Source: Physcia stellaris
Lineage: Eukaryota; Ascomycota; Lecanoromycetes; Caliciales; Physciaceae
Assembly: GCA_018902385.1 (NCBI GenBank)
Contig: JABSSW010000007.1
Coordinates: 620,001 to 684,000 of the forward strand
DNA: 64,000 bases
Reading direction: 5' to 3'
Each line of letters opens with the position of its first letter. Within the stretch, counting starts at the first letter, position 1. Positions 45,361-57,440 of the stretch are shown here, one piece after another. The position numbers and the translations under genes were made by a program. The notes under the pieces are model-generated. The model made no database searches and was not told where the DNA came from. It saw only the letters and a list, made by a program, of their open reading frames with translations.

Positions 45361-46699
45361 CTATGACTTTTTGTAGACATACCATTCCTCGCGGATCTCA
45401 AAGAGAGACCCAATGTCCTGATTGTTGCGTTTCACGCGTACGTTTTTGAATGCATTGCCATCAACTTTCTTATTCAAGCGACCGTCAACCGAGATTATCT
45501 TATCCTCCAATGCTTGTAATGTCGTGACAGACAGGAGGATGACATCGTCAACGTCCGATGGGATCGCGGATAGTTGCGACGATGGGGCTGGGCTAACAGG
45601 ACCTGGCAAAGAATCTGTTGCGTCGCATAGGGGTTCCGTAGAATGGCCGATCGCCTTTGCTTTGTCTCCAGTGTCTGTATGACTGACAGTGTCTGCTTCT
45701 GCGCTGTCATCTCCAGTACCGTTCGCCTCAGCGATTTTATTCCCAGAACTATCCATTTCTGGACACAGCTCGCTGGCAGCTCCGTTGACGACTCCTTCGG
45801 CAGTTGTTACATCTTCAAGTTCTTCATGTGTGGCATCATCATTCGGAACCCATGGAGATCCAATCTCCCCAGCTGTAGGCTGTCTGGCTTCCTCTTCAGG
45901 GGGTGCTAGTCGACGAGCAAACTTGAGCTGGCCTGGTGGAATAGCAAAAGTCAAAGTGCTTCCATCGATTTCAATAATCTACCATACCAAACCAAAATTA
46001 GATCCTGGAAAACCGCGACGAGGGAATATGTGAATCTGAGACATACTTTTACGTCTTTCTCGACGGTAAGCCTATCCTTCCCACGCCCGAAAGTTCTCTG
46101 GTAGCTGAAAATATCCCCTTCCCTGAACAACCCAGCTTCGACCAAGCGGTTCAGCTTGATCGTCCCACTCTGCCCAGCTCTGGCTTTGGAATCCAGTTTC
46201 TGTTTTTGGCCCCAAAACTCCTCAAATTCTTGCTCCTTCCATTTGTCAAAGTCTCCGTTCGCTCGCTGCTCCATGGCTTGCGCGGCTTGGCGCAACCACT
46301 CAGGATCATATCTGCCTGCGGCGAGGTCCTGCTGATACATCCGGATACCATGTCGGAAATCCATGTCATAACGGACGAAGTCGTCATTGAAATAGCCTTC
46401 CGGGGTAAGGCCAATATGATCGGGCAAGAGCTCTGCGATTTCGATTTTATCTTGGTCTGTTAATAGAGATTGAAACTCGGGACTACTATATTGTGCCTGA
46501 AAAAAGGGGTGTAAGTCTTTCCTCAAGAGCGAAGAAGTTAACCGCGTTGGAAGCTTACAATGAGATCCATGTCGACGAAAGGGGACTTGGGGTCCGTTGT
46601 GAGAAACTCGACATCGGGCTGCTCGTTTTCGGAGCCCTCAGACTGATCATGGGCATCAGCGAAAGCCCGTTTCTTAGATTTGCGTTTTGCTCTGGCCAT
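45361..46699 (-). CDS. ASXH/DEUBAD-domain nuclear protein
   Basis: Exons 46559-46699, 46047-46496 and 45361-45978 (introns 62 and 68 nt, phase 0) give 402 aa. The first ATG is MARAKRKSKKRAFADAHDQS, with a basic nuclear-localisation-like start. The fold follows as DPKSPFVDMDLIAQYSSPEF then QSLLTDQDKIEIAELLPDHI, the pattern of the Asx homology (DEUBAD) domain that in animals activates the H2A deubiquitinase BAP1. A helical region (YDMDFRHGIRMYQQDLAAGR, then EEFWGQKQKLD) and a longer acidic, Ser-rich C-terminal part follow. The C-terminus (NVRVKRNNQDIGSLFEIREE) looks conserved. The fungal partner is unknown; a chromatin role is inferred from the domain. Confidence 0.8.
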
Positions 46700-47310
46700 A
46701 GTGTAATCTGATGTGCTGAACAATGTAGTAAGATTTGGTGGGGATAGGTGTTTTCGATTATGGACTGAAAAGTCGGCTTATATGATGTGAAAAATCCCAC
46801 ATTGAAGATGCTCCTGAGATCTTTGATAGGCCTTGCCAAGTTGACATCTTTCTGGGCATTTGAGACTGAGGGTAGATTCTGCTGTGAATACATATCATGT
46901 TTGAAGCAAACACATCCACAATCTACTCATTACATGTGATTTTGCTCGGCGGAAAGTAATCCCGCAACCCGGTTCCAGGCATCACCACCAGCAGGAAGGA
47001 CTGGAGCAAGCTCTTGAATCTCAATAAAACCGAACGATTGTCAGAATAAGGTTACAATATACACCCTGAGTATCGAGGAAGCTGAAGAATTAAGGCATCA
47101 ACATTCCGTGACCCTCTTCAAGCCTATAGGATTCAATCAGTTAGGGAAAAGGCAATCTCAGCACGGTATCCAAAGGACCAAATCTTTCCCTCATCAACAT
47201 TCGAAATCTTCAATGGCCTATCGGTAAAAGAACGGACAAAGCCGTTGTTATGGTGCCAATTTGAAAGCTAGATCACAACTCGTGGACAAAGCCACCACCC
47301 GATCGCTACA
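46700..47310. other. divergent promoter region (ASXH protein / SEC22)
   Basis: 611 bp between the two start codons. No recognised element. Confidence 0.4.
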
Positions 47311-48188
47311 ATGGTCAAGTCAACCCAAATCGCACGGGTCGACGGTATTTCCCCCGACGCAGAACCGCCCTCTGAGCTTACTTCGACCTAGGCTTGATGC
47401 TCGCAGCGTCAGTGGACGATGAACAGGTACAAACACACTTGGAACCACAAATGCCCATTTCGAGACTACAGTCTAAACAGTCATAGTCCGAAGCCGAACT
47501 CTCAGAACCCAAGAGCAACGCGAAGATGGTGATAAGAAGGCTGAACAAGAACTCGGAGCCTCAAGCGACCATCGAAGCTGGCAACTTCACGCTACAGTAC
47601 GTAAACTACCAACCCATCAGAGCCCCTTATATTCATGCCCCCAACCAGCGCGTTGGAGGATTCCACAATTCCCCTTCCCAACCTTGAGAGAACTGCACAC
47701 TAACGGAACCCCATCCTAGCTACCTCCTCACCTCCTCCCTCATCTTCCTCACCATCTGCGACCGCTCCTACCCGCGCAAACTCGCCTTCACCTACCTCCA
47801 AGACCTCGCCACCGAATTCACCACCACCTACCCCGCGACCCAATACCTCTCCCCCAGCTGCCGGCCCTACGCCTTCGTCGAATTCGACACCTTCATCCAG
47901 CGCACCAAGAAAACATATCAAGACTCCCGTGCGAGCCAGAATTTGGATAAGCTGAACGATGAGCTCAGGGATGTGACGAAGGTGATGACGAAGAATATCG
48001 AGGATTTGTTGTATAGAGGGGATAGTTTGGAGCGCATGGGCGAGATGTCGGATCGACTGAGGGAGGATAGTCGCCGGTATCGCAAGGCGGCGGTGAGGAT
48101 TAATTGGGAGCTGTTGATGAAGCAGTATGGACCTTTTGCGGGCGTGGGCGTTATCGTTATATTTTTCTTGTGGTGGCGGTTTTTCTAG
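47311..48188 (+). CDS. SEC22: R-SNARE of ER-Golgi transport
   Basis: Exons 47311-47344, 47392-47426, 47487-47596 and 47720-48188 (introns 47, 60 and 123 nt) close to 215 aa, the usual Sec22 length. The longin domain starts MVKSTQIARVDGLMLAASVD and continues through IRRLNKNSEPQATIEAG, CDRSYPRKLAFTYLQDLATE and RPYAFVEFDTFIQRTKK. The SNARE helix (LDKLNDELRDVTKVMTKNIE) carries the zero-layer Arg in DLLYRGDSL. A C-terminal membrane anchor (VGVIVIFFLWWRFF) ends it. It acts in membrane fusion between ER and Golgi. Most of the N-terminal half lies in three small exons, so single-frame gene finding would truncate it. Confidence 0.95.
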
Positions 48189-48918
48189 ATTTTTGGTAGC
48201 ATATGCTCCATCCCCCGCATATTGTAGGTGAGTATTACAGCCCTGATGCTGTCTTCCGCTACCGTCCAGCTGACGACTCTCTTCTTCTTTCCTTTCCCGT
48301 TCACAACGCATCTCTTCCTCAGGTTCACAGAAAGCCCCTTTGACCCCCAAACTCCCAAACCCCAAATATCCCCCAATCCACCCCTCTCCCCATCTTTTAT
48401 ATTTAAAACCCCACAAACCCATCTAATACATCCATCCCATCTCCAGACCAGCAACAAGTCCCCATATCTCCCCTCCCATACTTAGTACAGCATGCTCGCG
48501 AGCTGCGGGGAGAGGGATGAGAGATGGAGATGTAGCGCTATCCTTGATATTCTTCTGGGTTTTCTTCTTTCCACACTTTCTTGCTTCTTTTTGTGTGGGA
48601 GAGGGGGTGGAAGGGTTAATCACGATAGATGTCGGATTCTGAGAGGTGACATTATGCGATTCTATATATTCATTTATATTCTCTGCATACCTCCTACACA
48701 TGGGTATCACTGACTTAGACGAGGGTGAAAAGCTAGCAATATTATCTTATTCCACTTCCTCCCCCAAACTGGTTCCCAAGCTTGGGATACCATTGACGAC
48801 CCGGGCATAGAGCCGAGTGAAGTGAAGGGTATCTCTCCATCTCCAGGTCTCCGGGATATTTCCCCAAAGTAGATACCACTAGGAGAGGCTCCTCCTAAGC
48901 GTGATATCAGAGACATCA
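48189..48918. other. intergenic region
   Basis: 3' flank of SEC22, C-rich then AT-richer. No gene supported. Confidence 0.35.
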
Positions 48919-49149
48919 CTATGAAATTCGGTTCCGAAATGTTGCCTTTACCATGCCCTTTAACCCTTCCTTCAACACCCTTGCTTTTATAAATTCCTTC
49001 GAAATTTCGTGGATGACGTCTTTGGTAGGCCTTCCAAAGGTATTCACGATATCCTGAGACGGTAACTCGAGAACAATGTTGGAACGAGCTTCTAGACCGT
49101 GGTGACGGTAGTTTCGGAGTGCTTTCAGAGAGGCTTTTCTTGGGGTCAT
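48919..49149 (-). CDS. small hypothetical protein
   Basis: A 76-aa frame starting MTPRKASLKALRNYRHHGLE and ending in a Lys/Arg-rich helix (EFIKARVLKEGLKGMVKATF). Immediately upstream is a good candidate intron (GTAAAC ... CTCACTAATCC ... TTTCTAG), which suggests a spliced 5' leader or first exon. No family recognised. The overlapping 181-codon frame on the same strand looks less coding. Confidence 0.4.
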   Translation of the reverse strand: MTPRKASLKALRNYRHHGLEARSNIVLELPSQDIVNTFGRPTKDVIHEISKEFIKARVLKEGLKGMVKATFRNRIS

Positions 49150-49339
49150 CGTTAAGATGAAAGCTAGAAATTGGGATTAGTGAGAATTTGGTGCCTAGAT
49201 GGGGATTTGAAGGAGTTGTGTTTACCGATAGCCTGATAGTAGGAGTGGTCACTCCAGAGTGGTGGGCCCACCAGAATCGCGATAGCTGTTCAGACGCTCG
49301 GCGAGTGACAAGTCTTGTAGCGAGATGGCTGACGAGCTT

Positions 49340-49720
49340 TTACGAGATCCTTTTACGTATGGCATAGTCTAGTATGGTGCGATGCTGCCTTCGGTGCATC
49401 GCCACTAACAATGTTATTGCGACAATAAACGGATCTATCCATAGTACGAAGCATAGGAGTGTGCCATGGATTAGACACCGTCTTCTGTTTCCGTCCCAAG
49501 TTGGGTAATGGGAGGTAACAGGCCATGGATACTCTTCAGGGGCATCTTCGAGGCGTCCTCGAGCGCGGCGTGCGTCAACCGAACGGGGTTCGGCGATGAA
49601 GTGTCGAGAAAAACGATGTTTCTTCGTCGACTCTGTGGGGCGGGAAGAGCTGGGTGTATCTCTGATACGGATATAGCGTCTTCGAAAATAGCTTGCAGCG
49701 TCCTCTACGGCTAAGGACAC
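49340..49720 (-). CDS. hypothetical protein with a hydrophobic segment
   Basis: An open frame of up to 126 codons, Arg-rich (FRRRYIRIRDTPSSSRP), with one hydrophobic segment near its end (LCFVLWIDPFIVAITLLVAM) and a short basic tail. The first ATG is not clear, and it may be one exon of a longer gene. No family recognised. Confidence 0.3.
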   Translation of the reverse strand: MSLAVEDAASYFRRRYIRIRDTPSSSRPTESTKKHRFSRHFIAEPRSVDARRARGRLEDAPEEYPWPVTSHYPTWDGNRRRCLIHGTLLCFVLWIDPFIVAITLLVAMHRRQHRTILDYAIRKRIS

Positions 49721-49894
49721 CGTCCATAGACTTGGCAGTAGCAGGTCTCTTCATCAGGACAGCTGTAGAAAACCGAAAAAAACTCAGTTAGCATCCTACT
49801 TACAGAGCAGACGAAAGTTTTCACACTATCCTCTTGTCTTCTTCGTCTTCTTCAACCCCGTCAATCCAAAGGAGAGGGATAGAGGGTATACGCA

Positions 49895-50793
49895 CTATAC
49901 AGCTGGCATGCCGAAAATCACATGCCACAGATACTCGAACGCGCGACCGCTATAGCGATCCGTCAACTCGGTATCGAAGATCCACTGTCGAAAATGCTCA
50001 TAATCACTCAACGGCCGCTCCAGCACCCGAGTACGCGAGACGGCGAATTGTGCGCAGCATGCAGCGGCGATGTAAGGCGGGGCATCTTGCTTCCCACTCG
50101 AGTCTGTTGATGTCCCGGTGAAAATCTCCTGCCATATTTCCGGTGTGACGAGCGTATTTTTCCGGTGTCCCACGACGCAGCCGGGATTCTGATTGCAGCG
50201 GAGATTCGCGTACCCATTTTCCTGCACGTACGGTATTTGGAGGGAGTTGAGGGCGTCGACGTTGGAATGTAGGGCCGTATCGGTGTGCCAGGCGGATAGG
50301 AAGCCAGAGAGGTGGGGATGAATGAATGCCATCGTGGAGGGGAGGGCGGCGTAGTTATCGATGATGAAGGTCAAGTAGGCCATAGCTTCGTGGCCTTTGT
50401 TCATGGGCGTGGTTAGTGTGGTGTTGGTAAGAGAGGAGACGGATGGGTTGACGACGTAGATTGCACGCTGCCAGCTAGATGACACAACAGAAGGACGTTA
50501 GCGCATACTGATCCAGGCTGATAGAAGGGTAATACGGACGAGGGAAGCTCTCTGGCGACCCAGTTGGTATCTTCGGTCTCTGTTTTGGCCATGATTATAA
50601 TCTTGTCGTCGGCTTCGACGCCAATGGCATGTGGAGCATCAGGAGCGCGGGAGAGAAATTGGGATAGAGATGTTCGAAAATAGGTAAAAGCGCTGTACTG
50701 GTTCCCAAGATCCAGCAAATGTCGTATTAGTAGGAAAAGAGGTGTCATCGATATGAGAGACAGGATGAGGAACATCCTCGTGGTAGCCTTCAT
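49895..50793 (-). CDS. DUF3431 domain protein, type II membrane
   Basis: Exons 50540-50793 and 49895-50474 (intron 65 nt, donor GTCCGT) give 277 aa. An N-terminal signal anchor (RMFLILSLISMTPLFLLIRH) places the rest in the secretory lumen or outside. The domain has NKGHEAMAYLTFIIDNYAAL, TMAFIHPHLSGF.., a C..CAQFAVSRTRVLERP run and the ending FEYLWHVIFGM, all typical of fungal DUF3431 proteins. These resemble sugar-transferase-like proteins, but no activity is established here. Single-copy within the window. Confidence 0.8.
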
Positions 50794-52011
50794 GTTTGAG
50801 AAAATTTGCGGGCTACATATGAGATGAAAATGACCTTGCAGGAATTAACAAGAAAGACGAAAGCAGTTCTCCTAGAAGGTCCCTTGTCCAGAGTGTGCAT
50901 ACAGTACGAGTACCTGTCGCAGCCTCTGTACGAGTACTTTAAAGTTCTTCGGTCACAGATGACCTCGGGGATTAGGAATCTCGCCCCGAACTTAGCGCAC
51001 CCGAGCTCATGCTCTTAGCCGCAACTAAGGTAAGGTACCCCAGGGGTTCTCAATCACTCACTCTCCTCAATACCTTAGCAACTGATTGTCCCAAAGGCAA
51101 ATAGCTTCATACAACAGCCTTGTGATTTACGTTTGCACGCCAGCCCTGGGCCGGCTCTTCCTTGGTAGAGAAACCACTCGAGACGCATGGGACTTGAAAT
51201 GATCCTCTGCACGTTGAATTTGAGGGAGACAGTGACGCTTACACGGGACATTTATTGAGCTGAAGACAGTCGAGTAGTGTGAGCTAAATCAATGCGAGAG
51301 GACTACCATCTTATATACGAGGTATAGAATCGTAAATTGGTTTTGGAGAATGCTCGGTGTGCTTTGATACTCACAGTTGAACTTCTCATTAATTGGACGT
51401 GGGGATCGTGGACCCTGGCCTGCATCAGACAGCAGTATCTTCTCTTCGGGATGAACAGGCTGAGACTGACGAGGATCGGAGAGAAGATCTACGCAGTGAT
51501 ACTTCCGAGGCTGAGACCCAGGAATTCATGCGATAAATTGCCCAATTGATTTCCTGCTCGTCTCTAATCCCTAAAATTGAGAGATACCTAGAAGCTTATG
51601 TCTTGTGGTATTCTCTCAATAATCATTCCTTACCTTCTGCTTCTATAGCTCTCAGACTAGATATCCAGCCGTGAGACCTGTGATCGAAGAATTTCGTGCC
51701 TTTGATCCGAAGGAAATCCGAAGGAAACGAGGACGGTCATTGCCGCCCATTTGCTCCACTGCCTTCTGGATAATGTTTTGGGCGATTGCCCAGCTCGCTG
51801 CTCGGCCGGACCGTCCAATTCTTGGCTACATACCCGCTGTTTTGGGCCCGATGTCCAATAAAATATACATATTATGTCTTCTTGGGACGAGCGTTCCAGC
51901 AGCGTACACCTCACCAGCTTACATATCTTCACCTTCCCTTCAACCCACCCCATCACCCTCCTTCTCGGTGCCCCCCAACCCCCATGGGACTGACGTGCAC
52001 ACGATCCCCTC
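50794..52011. other. intergenic region
   Basis: 1.2 kb between the DUF3431 start and the SDR 3' end. Short frames only; no gene supported. Confidence 0.4.
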
Positions 52012-53978
52012 TCATCGCCCACCAATCCGCAATTCCTCCTCCCCGTCATCAATATCGACTCCCGCACTAACCTGCACAAAGTCCTCCAGCTCTTCACTGA
52101 CAGTCTTCAGCTTCTCCTTCACGCTTCCCACGGCCTCATAGCCGACAATATGTCTCGCAGGGGGGTTCTCATGTCCGCCTATCGCCGTAATAGCATGGAT
52201 GGTTTCGGAGAGGAGGGCGGTTTTCATGGAAGGGGGAAGGCATGGGTATGTGCTTTCTATTCTCCCCTCTGAGTGGTTGAGTATTGGTGAGACGGTTGAA
52301 TTGGAGTTGTTGGCAGTGGGTTCGGAAGCTTTGAGAGGAAGCCGAGATAGAAGACCACCGACCATGGTGCGGACTAGAGGAGCGGGGTGTTGTGCTGGAG
52401 TGTAGGCGGGGAGGGAGGGGGCGAAGGTGATCTTGTTTGTTAAGAGGGAAGTTTCGAGGTTTGTTTGTAGGATCGTCATGCGGATGTTGAAGGGGGCAAT
52501 CTCGTACGCAAGGCTCTGGGGAACGAGGACGCTGTTAGTTCTACTTTCGCATCGGAGAGACTGCGGGGAGGATGTTTTGTGATTCAATGTTTGTGGAAAT
52601 GGGTTGGAATGGTAGAGGAAGGTTCTCGAGTATGAACGGGAATGGCAAAGATGATGAGATAGCGTAGCTGAACAAACTTCCGTTCATGCTGCACGGGACT
52701 GAGATTGCGTGAGCCATTATGTTGGCACAGCCTTCCCCTAGTCGAATCTCTTTCTTCGACTCTGTGGACAGACAACAATTGACCTCTTCGTTTGACTTAC
52801 GCTAAGAGTACAAGCGATGAAAGCAGAGTATCTCATTACGAACCAAGATGTGGATCGGAAAACGAAAAATCAGGCTGCCCGAACGTGCAGTACGATGAAG
52901 AAAGCAGGAAAGAAAGAAAGCACACTTACATCACAAAATCCCTCGAGGGCCCATCCAGCCGAGCAGTACATCCCCAAGCCAGGCGTACCCAAATGCCCAG
53001 CTTACAATGCACAATTAGCCCAACTAAGATCGCCTCCCTCCAGCCATAAAACATCAATGCAAGCAGCCGTACCGCATTCGGACGTCGCACATGACAGAAA
53101 AGTACTCACTGATATCGCTAAGCACAAGCACATGACCCTGCCCTCTGGCCCTCATACTCGGCAACACGGCCTTGATGACATTGACCGGCCCGAAGAATTT
53201 CGTCTCGAACTGATCTCGTATCAATGTCTGCGTGTCTGGCGTCATCGACAGTTCCTCTACGGCCCCTATGACCGCTGTATCTTATTTAGCAGATGTTTCC
53301 CACGCCCTCTTCCCACGCATCCTGGACAGAGGAATCGGCCGCTAGGAAAGACTCAGGGAGAGGAGAGAGAGAGAGAGGCATACCTTCACTACAGCAACAA
53401 AACAGCACATCGACCCTCCCAAATGCCTGCACCGCTTCGGCCACAGCAGACTGGCACGAACTCACACATCTAACCCCCACCAACAGTCAACCCCGCCTCC
53501 CAACTTTCATCACCAACTCAGGCCCAAACCGCAAAAGTAAAGGCAGAAGCATTACAAACCCAAACCCAAATCCGTATGAAAACGCATAGTATAACATACA
53601 CCCCAGCAACAGAAACACGAACCCCCAAACCCCCCAGAAATCCAATTTATGAGAGAAGGACGCATCACCCACCTACTCACCAGCCCGTCCAATACCCGAA
53701 ACCTCTCCCCCCACCCTCTCTCCTCCGCCTCCGCGCTCAGCATCTCCAGCTCGTGGGCCCGTTCCGGGTCCTCCTTCCCCAGGGTGATTGTGTCATTGCC
53801 CGCGAGCACGATATCGCCGTGCGCAAGCAAATCGCGCGAGAGAGCGCTGCCAATGGGCGAGGCAGCGGCGGTGATGAACCATACGCGGTTGGTGAAGTTG
53901 GATGTGGGAGGGGGAGGGGGTAGTGAGAAGTGGGTTTGGGTTGAGGGGGAAAGGTTGGAGGGGGTTGGAGTGGGTCAT
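52012..53978 (-). CDS. short-chain dehydrogenase/reductase-like protein, catalytic Lys absent
   Basis: Exons by splice reading: 53673-53978, 53384-53469, 53110-53274, 52930-53000 and 52012-52515. The NAD(P)-binding start reads FTNRVWFITAAASPIGSALS, replacing the usual TGxxxGIG. Further family runs: AFGRVDVLFCCCSEAVIGAV, ETKFFGPVNVIKAVLPSMRA, GHVLVLSDITGHLGTPGLG, MYCSAGWALEGFCDSLAYEI. The Tyr is present, but the YxxxK Lys is Gly (Y-C-S-A-G), so classical oxidoreductase chemistry is doubtful. The ATG at 53978 is one base out of phase with the coding frame across C5 runs in exon 1, and no other ATG or acceptor rescues it. It may be an assembly slip or a real lesion. The C-terminal ~110 residues are family-variable. 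Confidence 0.7.
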
Positions 53979-54204
53979 GATGGGTGGGGCATTGTTGATT
54001 AAGAATATGGGTTGGGATTCGGGGTGGATAATCGGAGTGGGATGAGAGGGTTACTCTCGATGGGATATTGATCGTCCGAGATTTAGCGAAGTCCTAACCC
54101 ACGATTACATAATAAATTACGAATTTTGCCTTGGATGAAACAACGATTCTACCTGCAGATTGACAGTTTCGAAGTCTGAAAGTGCAAATCGCGCGTGGCG
54201 TTTT

Positions 54205-54253
54205 TAGCGTGACGCTATAATATAGTCAATAGAAACTCGATTTCTATTGACTA
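54205..54253. repeat. two adjacent perfect hairpins at the AT-block boundary
   Basis: TAGCGT-g-ACGCTA (54205-54217) is followed five bases later by TAGTCAATAGAAA-ctcga-TTTCTATTGACTA (54223-54253, 13-bp arms). They lie where the composition changes. Confidence 0.75.
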
Positions 54254-54330
54254 AATTTTGACACGTGTAATCGCGAAAATGAAATCGCGTAAACAAATCA
54301 TGTTGTGATAATGTCGTCGTTTCATTTTTT

Positions 54331-54750
54331 GTAACAAACATTTTCGTTTTTATCGCAACATCATTAGTTCAACAATCAATGTTTTGTTGATTTCGTCAAC
54401 ATTATATAATTGACGTACAATGCAAAATGTTTGAAATCAAATCGATTCGATCACAATTTATCGATTTTGAAATCAACGCGATACGATTATATTTGAAAAC
54501 ATCATTTTCAAAAAAAGCATACATCAAACGAAAACATTTTTTGTAACAAGCATTTTCGACTTTATTGCATTACAGTCAGTTTCGCATATAACGTTTTCTT
54601 GTTTTCGTTCAAAAATCATTTTTGACGTACGATGAAAAATGTTTGAAATCAAATCGATTCAATCATCGTTTTTAGATTTTGAAATCAACGACATACGATT
54701 TTTTTGAAAACATTATTTCAAGCAAAAGCAAACAACAGACGCAAAATATC
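54331..54750. repeat. ~212-bp direct tandem repeat, two copies
   Basis: gtaacaa(a/g)cattttcg begins at 54331 and 54543. Later landmarks gacgtac(a/g)atg and aaatgtttgaaatcaaatcg and attttgaaatcaacg recur in the same order. A degenerate third segment with acgacgtacga lies near 54820. Confidence 0.65.
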
Positions 54751-57380
54751 ATTATCATTTTTTTTTATCATCGTTGCTCGAAATTTCAACAATTCGATTT
54801 TGTTATTGTAAAATTATCAACGACGTACGATTGAATTCGTTTTTACAAATTTCGACTAATTAATCGTTGACAATTCGTTGTTTTTGTTCATAATGATTTG
54901 ATCACATCAAAATGACAAACAATCAATTTTTCGCATTTTTCACAATCGTCGAAACATTTCATTCGAACGAATCAATTGAATTTGTTGTATGACACGACAT
55001 TTTTGAAACAAAACATGACGTTTTCATAATTTACGTCGAAAATCATGATTACAACATCAAAATCAAACGATCAAAAATCATTTAATTATGAAAAATGATT
55101 CAATCATCAAAAAACGTTTTAAAATTACGCTTGAATGCGATGAAAATTGTTCATGAAAAATCACATGTTACAAAAACGTTCGTGCGACGCAATGAAAATT
55201 CACGATTAAAACGAAATTTCATAATCATTCGTTCGTTTCAGCGAAGAATTTTCGTGTACATCACAAACATCAAATGACAAACGAAGTTCGAAAAAAAATC
55301 GCAATTGCAAACGAAAAAAATCAATTTTTTGATCGACAAATTCAATTTTCAATTTAACAAACATAAACATGATTTCGATCGAAATTTTGAATGATTTGAT
55401 CACGAATCATTTCAATCATTTTTTCATTTCTCAAAACATTTACAATGCGAAGAAGAAAATCAAAACGCAAAAATTGAACATTGACATTTTTATGAAAATT
55501 TTGTACGACGTTTTCGATGTCGATTTTATCAATTGATTTCGACATTTTCGCGATACGAAATATCACGATCGTTTGAAAAAATTTTTTTTTGTCAACAGAT
55601 ATGTCGCTCAATTTTTATTCAAAAATTTCGAAATTTTCGTGCTGAATAGCATTTGCAAAATCAAACAATACGAATTGTCGATGTTTGTTTTATTGAAACA
55701 AATTTCATTAGACATTAGTTTTTATTGAGATTTGACTTTTATTAATACGAAAAATAGAACGAATTTGACATGAATGATGAAAAGTATCGATCAACTATAT
55801 CGACAATTAGATTTTCAATTTTTTCTCGTAATCGTTTTCATTTCGAGTTGAGTATTGTTCGAAGTTCTCGAATTTCGATATTCAACAACAAACATTTTTC
55901 TTTTCATTTATCACATGAACAAGAAAATTCGAAAACATTGCAAACATTTTTTCAACGATAACAAAATCGAACAAAAATGACAACAATTCATGAAACATTG
56001 ATTCGAAATTGTTCACGTTTTCATTCGTGAAAATTACAAATTAATTTGAAAAAATTTGAAAAATAAATACGAACGTTTTTATCGCGACGAAATCGTGTAT
56101 TTGCGCAAAATTTGATTTGATGTTTCATGACGACGTTATTTTCGCAATTACAACATCAACGACATGTTGCATTTCAACGTTCATAAATTTTTTCGAATTG
56201 AAAACGATCATCGCATTTTGAAACAAATGTTCAAATGTTTCATTGACAATATAAAATTTGTAATCAAACGTTTGAAAATTTTATTTCTTAAACAATATGA
56301 AAATTATTTCGAAATCGTTGAATAAATTCGAACGAAATCAACAATCACGAAATTTAATCGACAATTCTATCGCAATCTGTTTATTCGAATTACATTTCAC
56401 GTTTTGCACAAAATCGAAAAACAATACAGACGATTCATCAAAATCAAAAAGAAATCGAATACATATTTTTTTGAATCGTGTATTGACACTCACAGTATCA
56501 CAACAAATATTTCGTGTGTTCACAATATACGAAACATTTTGAAACAATTCGAAATCAATCAATCTGAAAATGCATCGTTGTTTTCGTTTGAATTGTTTCA
56601 TTCTCATTTGAGAATGTTAAAATCTAAATTTTTTTTCATCACATCGAAATTTGATATCATTTCGTTTTGAAATTCATTGATCACGCACGTCGACTCGAAC
56701 TCGAATTCGAATTGAAATACTTTTGACAAAAAAAACGTTTTTTGACGTAAAATACGTGTTATGAAATAGTCGCGATCGATTTCAATCACGTTTCGTTTTT
56801 TTTTCGTTTTATCGATTGACGATGAAAACGATGCTTTCAATTCTGATCGTGTTTTTGATGATAATGATATCGTCGATGTTGATCGAAATGACGATTTTGT
56901 TGTCAATGATGACGATGTTTTCGATGTTGACGATAATGACGAAAATTCAATTGTTGATCATTCGAATGACGATGTTTTTCGAATTTTGTTCGTGTTTTCG
57001 ATAATGATAATGTTTTCAATTTTGTTCACGACGAAAACAATGTTTTTAATTCTGATCACGTCGATGATACTGACAATGTCATGAATGTTGATTATATTTT
57101 CGATATTGACGACGTCGACGTTATTGAAATGACAAACAAAAAATTTGCAATCATCGAATTGAAAAACAGACATCGAAAATCACAAAACAAAAACGACACA
57201 ACAATTCGAATCAAAAAACGAAAATCAAAATTCATCGATCGAAATTTTTCTGATCATGAATCGAAATTTTCAAATATAACAATTCGAAACAAAAAGACGA
57301 AATTGATCGAAATCAAAATTACACGAAAAAAAATTGTCAAAATGACGCAATCGATTGAAACTCAAAATACATTAAAACGT

Positions 57381-57440
57381 GATCGAGATCGCGATGATCG
57401 AAATCGCGATAATCGAAATCGCGATAATCGAAATCGAAAT
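57381..57440 (+). repeat. 15-bp minisatellite
   Basis: Unit aatcgaaatcgcgat repeated about three to four times with small changes. It encodes an RDRN-type run in one frame, but that is a product of the repeat. Confidence 0.7.

Noticed and set aside
48707-49252. 181-codon minus-strand frame
   Set aside because: Overlaps the better coding candidate 48919-49149 in another frame and reads through a likely intron.
41099-53978. Secondary-metabolite cluster around the SDR and DUF3431 genes
   Set aside because: No synthase, P450, transporter or pathway regulator nearby; neighbours are housekeeping genes.
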